Shown here one piece after another: positions 1 to 5,855 of a stretch of DNA of 5,855 nt. The first letter of the stretch is position 1; each line of letters starts with the position of its first letter. The DNA lies in contig JADNEJ010000639.1 of the NCBI GenBank assembly GCA_016292295.1, positions 3,073 to 8,927 of the forward strand, written 5' to 3'. The position numbers were made by a program, and so were the translations under genes. Origin of the DNA: Candidatus Thiodictyon intracellulare (lineage in GTDB: Bacteria; Pseudomonadota; Gammaproteobacteria; Chromatiales; Chromatiaceae). The notes under the pieces were generated by a model, which searched no databases, was not told where the DNA came from, and saw only the letters and a list, made by a program, of their open reading frames with translations.

Positions 1-55
1 GGCGGGAGAAGTTGGCTCGTCCACCATGCCCCACAAGGTCAACCCGATCGATTTC
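1..55 (+). repeat. Exact 55-bp second copy of the purB active-site segment (truncated purB fragment)
   Basis: These bases are identical to 1210-1264 inside purB, and identity stops at 56 (a here, g at 1265). In the purB frame the segment encodes the fumarase/aspartase superfamily signature [11 protein letters not shown] followed by IDF. The same frame then runs open through unrelated sequence to a stop at 305-307, so an upstream truncated purB would end in a foreign tail of about 84 residues. The copy touches the window edge, so the duplication may extend further left. Either a real partial purB duplication or a contig-end overlap from a k=55 assembly graph would give this picture. The identity is certain; its origin is not. 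Confidence 0.9.
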
Positions 56-1729
<1,674 letters not shown>

Positions 1730-1765
1730 CAAGACTTTCGCCTTGGTGCAACCGCCTCGGGGAGC

Positions 1766-1800
1766 AAAAAAACCGGTCCCCGGGAAACCCGGGGACCGGT
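1766..1800 (-). terminator. Strong intrinsic terminator, facing the ompA-like transcript
   Basis: A perfect 13-bp stem (accggtccccggg at 1772-1784 with its complement at 1788-1800) closes on a three-base loop. On the minus strand the stem is followed directly by seven T residues (complement of the A run 1766-1772), the textbook form for a minus-strand Rho-independent terminator. It would end the ompA-like mRNA about 205 nt after the stop codon. On the plus strand the stem is followed only by cgtccttt, so it may also weakly terminate purB, which ends about 40 bp earlier. Confidence 0.88.
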
Positions 1801-1807
1801 CGTCCTT

Positions 1808-1836
1808 TAAGCCTCCGTCGGGGGGGATGAGGCTTA
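1808..1836. repeat. 8-bp inverted repeat in the purB/ompA convergent spacer
   Basis: The arms taagcctc (1808-1815) and gaggctta (1829-1836) are perfect complements around a 13-base loop containing a run of G. Neither strand has a T-run after the stem, so it is not a standard intrinsic terminator. It lies in the predicted 3' untranslated region of the minus-strand ompA-like mRNA and may stabilise that end or assist purB termination. Confidence 0.45.
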
Positions 1837-1965
1837 TTGGAGGGGTGTCATCCTTGTCTTCCGACCGCAGTAAATCGTACCGAGACCAAAAGGGTCAGCG
1901 ACAGGCCGTGGTTCCGATGGGGACGGGGACGCAGACGCCCGGCAGCGACGGATTCCCAAGATAGC

Positions 1966-1995
1966 CCCGGATCGGCGCCCTGGAACCGATCCGGG
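1966..1995. repeat. 10-bp perfect inverted repeat just after the ompA-like stop codon
   Basis: The arms cccggatcgg (1966-1975) and ccgatccggg (1986-1995) pair perfectly around a 10-base loop, starting 9 bp beyond the minus-strand stop codon. No T-run follows on the minus strand, so I do not call it a terminator. A 3' stem of this kind could protect the mRNA from exonucleases. Confidence 0.5.
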
Positions 1996-2004
1996 ACCGA
2001 ACGA

Positions 2005-2631
2005 CTACTGGGAGAATTGCTTGAGCGCGTCCGGGCCGAGTTCGGTCACGACCACGCGGCGGCGCAGGGGATTGTTCTCCAGGGGACCCAGGTCGATGAC
2101 GGCACCGTCGGTGGCGACATCGTTGCCGCCCTCCCAGGCCACGCCCTTGACCGATTGGATAGCGCGGGCAGGGTAACCGTGATCGATCATATACTGCTTG
2201 ATAGTTTCGGCGCGGTTCTCGCTTAGCACCTGGTTGTGCTCCAGGCTGCCCAGCTTGTCGGTGTGACCGACGATGGTGATCACCTCTTCACGCGGGGTCG
2301 TCTGGAATTCCTTGATCAGGTCATCGAGCTTACGCAGTTCCTGGGGGTTGCGGATCTGGTTGAGCTGGTAACGGTCCAGTTCAAACAGCAGGCGCATGAC
2401 CAGCGGGGCATGGGGGACGAAGGTTTCGGCGCAGGGGGCCAGTTTCTCGCCGTCCTGCCCCTGCCAGCATTCGCCGGAGGAGTTGACCCAGGCGGTGTTG
2501 GTCGGCGCAGCCTTCCAGTAGAGGCCAATCGAATCGGCAGCGTTGACGCTGACCGGGGCCGCCAGCATGGTGGCCATAACCAGCGGGGCGGCCAGGGCGA
2601 CGACGCGGAAGGTCTTTTTGTCTTTGCGCAT
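2005..2631 (-). CDS. Small OmpA-family envelope protein (signal peptide plus OmpA C-terminal domain)
   Basis: The 208-residue product starts with an Arg/Lys-rich N-terminus, a hydrophobic segment at residues 10-27 and a likely signal peptidase I site after VNA (residues 29-31), giving an exported protein. A short region with two Cys (55 and 67) in a GECW...APC context may form a disulfide. Residues about 78-197 match the OmpA-like peptidoglycan-binding domain: FELD near 83, GHTDKLGS at 122-129 and the NQVLSENRAETI helix at 133-144, with Asp and Arg positioned as in diaminopimelate-binding members. There is no beta-barrel. A periplasmic or outer-membrane peptidoglycan anchor is inferred. The ATG at 2631 is preceded by AGGA at good spacing; the frame is open further upstream, but the signal peptide fixes this start. 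It lies antisense to its neighbours, is undamaged, and separates purB from the roxA-like gene. Confidence 0.9.
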   Translation of the reverse strand: MRKDKKTFRVVALAAPLVMATMLAAPVSVNAADSIGLYWKAAPTNTAWVNSSGECWQGQDGEKLAPCAETFVPHAPLVMRLLFELDRYQLNQIRNPQELRKLDDLIKEFQTTPREEVITIVGHTDKLGSLEHNQVLSENRAETIKQYMIDHGYPARAIQSVKGVAWEGGNDVATDGAVIDLGPLENNPLRRRVVVTELGPDALKQFSQ

Positions 2632-2657
2632 CTTGTGTTTCCTGTTGCGATCAGTTG

Positions 2658-2767
2658 AGGGAGTTCGGTCGAGAATGCAGCTTGGCGGTCCAGCAAGCCG
2701 GGAAAAAGCCACATCGGACCTGGGTGCTAGCGCCGCGCTACCTTGGTTGCCACCTCGCCGAACTCCC
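2658..2767 (-). repeat. Long-range inverted repeat in the ompA leader
   Basis: The arms gggagttcgg (2658-2667) and ccgaactccc (2758-2767) are perfect 10-base complements separated by 90 bases. In the minus-strand leader they would close a multi-branched structure whose downstream arm lies 26 bases before the start codon. A regulatory role is inferred only. The sequence matches no riboswitch I recognise. Confidence 0.45.
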
Positions 2768-2831
2768 GACGCGGCGGTTGCGGTGGGCAGAACCTGGGCA
2801 AGGTCTGCTGACTGAACATTCGGACGCTGAG

Positions 2832-2862
2832 ATTTTAGCCTACCACGCATACAAAAGTGCAA
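2832..2862 (-). promoter_or_regulatory. Candidate sigma-70-type promoter for the ompA-like gene
   Basis: Read on the minus strand, TTGCAC (complement of 2857-2862) is followed after 19 bases by TAAAAT (complement of 2832-2837), in the AT-rich part of the spacer. The -10 element is good; the -35 element is moderate and the spacing slightly long. It would give a leader of roughly 195 nt. A short palindrome aaaagt-gca-actttt overlaps the -35 side and could be an operator. Confidence 0.4.
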
Positions 2863-2975
2863 CTTTTTTTCCTCGCAGCGACATATTTGCAACGCACAAG
2901 CATCAAGCGCAACAGGAGAGTCCGCAAAACGCCTGCTATTCGGCAATATATCGGACCTCCAGGCGGGCTCTGCTG

Positions 2976-3003
2976 TTGTTTTATCGACCCAGAGCCGTAT
3001 TTT
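2976..3003 (+). promoter_or_regulatory. Weak candidate promoter for the roxA-like pseudogene
   Basis: TTGTTT (2976-2981) and TATTTT (2998-3003) are 16 bases apart on the plus strand, about 95 bp before the roxA-like start. Matches to consensus are modest. It is the best candidate I see for transcription of the broken run, but it may be inactive or absent. Confidence 0.25.
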
Positions 3004-3095
3004 AACCGTAGCCGGACAGGAGGCGACCCCGGGGGCGTCCGGTCGGCGTCGGCCAAGTCCCGTCAACGCCTGTTACACCCTGATCAATAAGACCG

Positions 3096-4338
3096 ATGTC
3101 TAGCACCATACCAACGCGACTCGAATTTCCGCCTGGACTCACTGCCGCCGACTTTCTGCGCGAGTTCTGGCAGCGCTGGCCGCTGCTGATGCGCGATGCC
3201 CTGCCCGGCTTGCGCTTGGCCCTGTGCGGCGGAGATTTGGCCGGGCTGGCCGATGCACTGGGGTGGAGTCGCGTCTCGTCCTCGAGCGGAGTGTGCGCTC
3301 CTGGGAGGTGCGGCGCGGCCCCTTCGATGAGGCCCTGTTCGCCACCCTGCCGGAGTCCCACTGGACTCTGCAGGTGCGCGATGTCGACAAGCTGGTCCCG
3401 GATGTCGCCCTGCTGCTCGATTGCTTCGATTTCCTTCCGCTATAGCGGCTGGACGACTATAGCGGCTGGACGACGTAATGTTCAGCCTCGCCGCGGATCA
3501 GGGTTCGGTAGGGCCTCAGGTCGATAACTACGACGCCTTCCTGATCCAGGCCGAAGGCCGCCACCGCTGGCGTATCGATCCTCACCCGGACTCCGCGGCC
3601 CCATGCGTTCCCGGCCTGGATCTGCCGATCCTGGCACACGACCAGTGGGTGCTGGCGCCCGAGGACTGCCTCTATCTGCCCGCCGGGATACCACACTGGG
3701 GGATCGCCGAGGGTCCCGGCATGACCTGGTCCGTCACACTGCGCGCGCCGCACTGGCAGGAACTGGCCAGTGCTTGGTGCGACCACGCCATCAGGAAGCG
3801 CCTACCCCAGGCCCGCTACCGGGACCCCGACCTGCAACCGCATCACCATCGTGGCGAGGTCCCGGCGGACGTGCTGCGGCAGATCCACCGCTGTATCGAG
3901 GGGGCCCTGGACGGGGCCGACGACGAGGCATTCGCCGCCTGGTTCGGTGCCCATCTGAGCAAACCTAAGGGGCATCTGGCGGTCACGCCGACGCCGGCCC
4001 CCCTGACCTCGCTTGACCTGCGCACCCTGATCGAGCGGCGCGGCGAGCTCGCGCGTGGACCCTCGCGAGTCCTGTTCAGCGCCTTGGACCGGGCGCCCCT
4101 GCTCCTGTTCGTCGGCGGCGAGACCCACCGGCTGCCGTCGGCATGCCGCGGCTTCGCGCAACTGCTGTGTGAGTCGCATACACTTGAGTAGGACTGGTTG
4201 GCACCCTGGCTGGATCAACCCGCCTGCCTGGAGGTCCTCTGTACGCTCTACAATCACGGGCACTATGGGATCATCGCAGCGGAACGGCCTCGTTCCCATG
4301 ACCCGAACCCTGAACCCGCCACCCCGGACAGGAGATGA
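3096..4338 (+). pseudogene. roxA: Broken RoxA/YcfD-type cupin oxygenase (ribosomal protein uL16 arginine hydroxylase)
   Basis: Intact RoxA is an Fe(II)/2-oxoglutarate oxygenase that hydroxylates an Arg of ribosomal protein L16. The pieces align with E. coli YcfD in order: N-terminus with LTAADFLREFWQRWPLLMRD, then VESRLVLE and RRGPFDEA, the cupin core VGPQVDNYDAFLIQ with HRWRI, then LYLPAGIPHWG and SVTLRAPHWQEL, and the C-terminal winged-helix part. Reading needs repair at several points: a likely one-base loss in the G run 3260-3263, an amber codon at 3443-3445 where the family has Trp, a 17-bp tandem duplication (3441-3474) that shifts frame and repeats the amber, and an amber at 4189-4191 before residues DWLAPWLDQPACLEVL that still match the family. 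The first iron ligand of the HxD motif is Gln (codon 3517-3519); the distal His (3694-3696) remains. The natural stop is TGA 4336-4338. A pseudogene is near certain. Confidence 0.9.
3441..3474 (+). repeat. 17-bp tandem duplication inside the roxA-like pseudogene
   Basis: The 17-base unit at 3441-3457 is repeated exactly at 3458-3474. With one copy removed, the codons read LPL-amber-RLDDVMFSLA, matching the family segment around LPDWRIDDLMISFS, so the duplication is a lesion and not original sequence. Seventeen is not a multiple of three, so it shifts the frame. Both copies carry the amber codon, so the nonsense change probably came first. Confidence 0.93.
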
Positions 4339-4340
4339 CC

Positions 4341-4805
4341 GTGCAACACCAATCCCCCACCCGTCGATCCGAGAGGCGTGCCTGCGTCTGGCCGCGGACG
4401 CACACCGGGAACTGCTGATCTTCAGCCGTGATCTGGACCCCTATCTGTAGGATCAAGGCTCCTGTCTGGACGCGGTGCAGCGCCTCGTCCTGGCCCGCTC
4501 CCAGTGCCCGGCGCGAGTGCTGGTGTTCGAGCCGCTGACCCCGGTGCGCACCGGGCACCGCCTGATCGGGTTGGGCCGCCGCCTGCCGTCGCACATCGCG
4601 ATCCGACGGATGGGAGAGGACTTCCGCACCCGGCTGGGCGCTTTTCTCATCAGCGACGGCACGGACTATTGTCTGCGCCGACTCGTCGACCGCCATGAGG
4701 CCCTGGTGGAGTGGCGGGCGCCCGGCGCGGCGCCTGCGCGCTGATTTTGAAGCAATCTGGAAGCACAGCGATGAAGACATTAAACTGCGCCGCATCGATC
4801 TCTAG
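4341..4805 (+). pseudogene. Broken DUF7931-type gene (domain often fused to or near GNAT acetyltransferases)
   Basis: After repair the product would be about 155 residues: a short N-terminus, then IREACLRLAADAHRELL, IFSRDLDPYL, LARSQCPARVLVFEP, GHRLIGLGRRLPSHIAIRR, GAFLISDGTDYCLRRL and a tail DFEAIWKHSDEDIKLRRIDL. This is the pattern of the domain I know as DUF7931, whose biochemical role is not established. GTG 4341 is the likely start, with AGGAG at 4330-4334; the upstream ATG 4335 is too close to that site. Three lesions are visible: a likely one-base loss near the C run 4354-4358, an amber at 4448-4450 where DLDPYLYDQ would be expected, and a one-base frame change at about 4712-4740 before the tail. 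It follows the roxA-like stop by 2 bp, as in a translationally coupled operon. Family naming is from memory. Confidence 0.72.
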
Positions 4806-4823
4806 CAGGCGCTGGGGCGGCCG

Positions 4824-5559
4824 TTGAGGCGCCCCGGGCCTGCTCCTCGCCGCCCTCTGCGCCGGGAGCGCGGCTGCGGACTATCCACTGGAAATGATCG
4901 AACTGCATTCACGCTTCCCCGAGGAACTGATACCGATCCTCGCGCCCCTGGCCGAGATCCGCCGCGCCCTGATCACCTTGGGCCGACCGGCGCGCAGCCT
5001 GCTGATCCAGGTCCGCCAGGACCGCGCGGACACGACCAGCGGGGCCGGCATCGCAGTGCGCGGCGACGCCTGGGGCGCCAACCAGGGGCGCCGCGGCCGA
5101 CCCGGGCCGAGCGGCGGGCTTGAGGTCGGGGCCGAGCGCCAGTCCGCTAGCCGTGACCTCAGTCAGGAGGTCCGCGCCCTGGACGGGCACCCGGCCTTCA
5201 TCGCCATCGGCCAGGAGCGGCCCTTGGCCTACCGGGAACTGGCGGCCGGACCGGGGGGCACCGTCATCCGCGAGAGCAGCGGCTACCAGCGCAGCGAGAG
5301 TGGCTTCTATGTGGTGCCGCGGTTCCAGGGCGACCAGATGGTCCTCGAGGTCAAGACCTGCGCCGACTCGCCCGGGGCCCATGGGTCGCTTCAGACCAGC
5401 GACGTTGAGGCCCGGATGCAGGGCCGCCTCGGGGAGTGGATACCGGTGGCACTGCACAACGACACCGCGTCCGTCCGCGACACCGGCACCCTGTATGCTG
5501 AACAGGGACAGCGCAGCACCCAGGCACAGGTGGAACTGCGGGTCCTGCCGCTCGACTGA
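4824..5559 (+). pseudogene. Broken secreted secretin-N/NolW-like protein
   Basis: A TTG at 4824, directly after the preceding pseudogene, begins MRRP; removing one C from the run 4832-4835 continues as GLLLAALCAGSAAA-DYPLE, a clean signal peptide. As it stands the frame is shifted there, and the only ATG entry to the mature part is 4894 (MIELHSRFPEELIPIL), without signal peptide or Shine-Dalgarno. The rest is open for 221 residues: LLIQVRQD, an Arg/Gly/Ser-rich middle, QEVRALDGHPAFIAIGQ, SGFYVVPRFQGDQMVLEV, GRLGEWIPVA and the end at TGA 5557-5559. I recognise this as the small secretin-N-like protein found near roxA and the DUF7931 gene; a function is not known to me. The run LAPLAEIRRALITL suggests an in-frame deletion of about 20-25 residues (the usual PDG...LILRA strand) near 4953. 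Family assignment is from memory. Confidence 0.62.
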
Positions 5560-5601
5560 TCGGCCCCTCCACCACGCGAGCCTCCACCCAGGACCGTCGA
5601 C

Positions 5602-5641
5602 CTGAACGAACCCCTACTCAACCCCATCGAGGCGCGCATTT
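5602..5641 (+). pseudogene. First codons of a yceH/DUF480-type gene, cut off by an insertion sequence
   Basis: Fourteen codons read LNEPLLNPIEARIL, the typical N-terminus of YceH/DUF480 winged-helix proteins (which usually continue with GCLIEK...TTPD). Here the match stops at about 5641 and IS-like sequence follows, with an in-frame stop shortly after. AGGA at 5590-5593 stands 8 bp before the CTG at 5602, so this is probably the original start position with ATG changed to CTG, or a CTG start. The gene begins 42 bp after the previous stop in the same orientation. The stretch is short, so the assignment is moderate. Confidence 0.6.
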
Positions 5642-5855
5642 TAGCAGCCTGTCGGACTTAGCGACCGGCGCCACCGTCTGAGGCCCTTGGACGGGCTTTT
5701 GTGGCAAAAAAGACGCGGTTTTCGGCTAGAAACGCAGTTTTCCGCAGTGTTCCCCTTAGTACAGACGTAATACGGTCATCCGTTTCAGGTTCCACGCCAA
5801 GCAGACCAGCGTCCACTCGCCCTGGACGTTGTCCAGTCCACGGGTGAGAAATTGG
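5642..5855 (-). mobile_element. End of an insertion sequence, IS1182-like or related DDE family, running off the window
   Basis: The minus strand enters from the right edge with the C-terminus of a transposase and then about 115 bp of non-coding DNA. The element interrupts a yceH-like gene at about 5641. The sequence at 5642-5660 (tagcagcctgtcggactta) is a plausible terminal inverted repeat, since motifs of the form GTCCGACAGGCTGCTA occur at ends of related elements as I recall. The other end and any target duplication are outside the window. A near-direct repeat (acgcggttttc at 5713-5723, acgcagttttc at 5732-5742) lies between transposase and end. Confidence 0.72.
5756..5855 (-). CDS. Transposase C-terminus (partial)
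   Basis: The minus-strand frame gives 32 residues ending at TAA (5758-5756). They include FLTRGLDNVQ and GEWTLVCLAWNLKRM, the conserved tail of DDE transposases of the IS1182/IS5-like groups, in which the pattern F-RGL-V-EW-L-C-NLK is characteristic. The catalytic domain lies beyond the right edge, so whether the enzyme is intact cannot be judged. Confidence 0.82.
   Translation of the reverse strand, partial: QFLTRGLDNVQGEWTLVCLAWNLKRMTVLRLY

Larger units (their letters stand above)
2632..3095. other. 464-bp divergent spacer with ompA leader and promoter region
   Basis: No gene is supported here. The ompA-proximal part (2632 to about 2825) is GC-rich and would be the 5' leader of the ompA-like mRNA; it contains paired arms at 2658-2667 and 2758-2767. 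The middle (about 2825-3010) is clearly more AT-rich and carries the candidate promoters. Near 3012-3042 the arms ccggac and gtccgg flank a C/G palindrome, a possible hairpin in the roxA leader. The frame of the ompA-like gene stays open through most of the spacer, but the predicted residues look non-coding. Confidence 0.6.

Noticed and set aside
1837..2658. Plus-strand open frames of 129 and 140 codons across the ompA-like gene
   Set aside because: They are antisense shadows of a clear OmpA-domain gene and show no recognisable family, signal or ribosome-binding site.
2632..3066. N-terminal extension of the OmpA-like protein to a 353-residue form
   Set aside because: The internal ATG at 2631 has AGGA at good spacing and begins a proper signal peptide, which would be useless in the middle of a longer protein.
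3478..4191. A shorter but functional cupin protein starting at ATG 3478
   Set aside because: It would lack the N-terminal part and the first iron-ligand His, and it ends at an amber before the conserved C-terminus. It has no Shine-Dalgarno and begins right after the 17-bp duplication.
3443..4450. Amber (TAG) codons at 3443, 3460, 4189 and 4448 as evidence of TAG recoding (pyrrolysine or suppressor use)
   Set aside because: purB and the ompA-like gene end with TAG, the replaced residues differ (Trp, Tyr and unknown), and the same genes also carry frameshifts and a duplication. Ordinary nonsense decay explains them.
4271..4795. Minus-strand open frame of 174 codons over the DUF7931 region
   Set aside because: The plus strand carries the recognisable domain pieces; the antisense frame shows no family resemblance and results from GC-rich codon bias.

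Overview
The window is GC-rich and looks like a gammaproteobacterium. The gene set and the residue-level resemblances point to Chromatiales (purple sulfur bacteria or sulfur-oxidising relatives). That placement rests on recognised protein families and gene order recalled from memory, not on a search. The order purB, RoxA-type cupin oxygenase, DUF7931 protein, small secretin-N-like secreted protein is one I associate with this class of bacteria.

Layout. Positions 1-55 are an exact second copy of the purB active-site segment (1210-1264). The copy joins unrelated sequence that carries four 12-bp tandem repeats. An intact purB (adenylosuccinate lyase) follows at 326-1729. Next, on the minus strand, is an intact small OmpA-like envelope protein gene (2005-2631). 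It has its own signal peptide, Shine-Dalgarno site, candidate promoter and a near-perfect intrinsic terminator (1766-1800). A 464-bp divergent spacer separates it from a plus-strand run of four broken genes.

The broken run consists of a roxA/ycfD-type cupin oxygenase (3096-4338), a DUF7931-type gene (4341-4805), a secreted secretin-N/NolW-like protein gene (4824-5559) and the first codons of a yceH/DUF480-type gene (5602-about 5641). The last is cut off by an insertion sequence, of which the transposase C-terminus and probable end are visible (about 5642-5855).

The lesions are independent and of several kinds. They include probable one-base indels in G or C runs, amber nonsense codons, a 17-bp tandem duplication, loss of an iron-ligand His codon, a probable internal deletion, weak or lost start codons and an IS insertion. 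purB and the ompA-like gene are undamaged. The best reading is a decaying operon in a genome undergoing relaxed selection, such as a symbiont or an IS-rich lineage, next to two genes still under constraint. I see no convincing new molecular system. The notable content is the decay pattern, the duplicated purB segment at the left edge, and the structured ompA leader.
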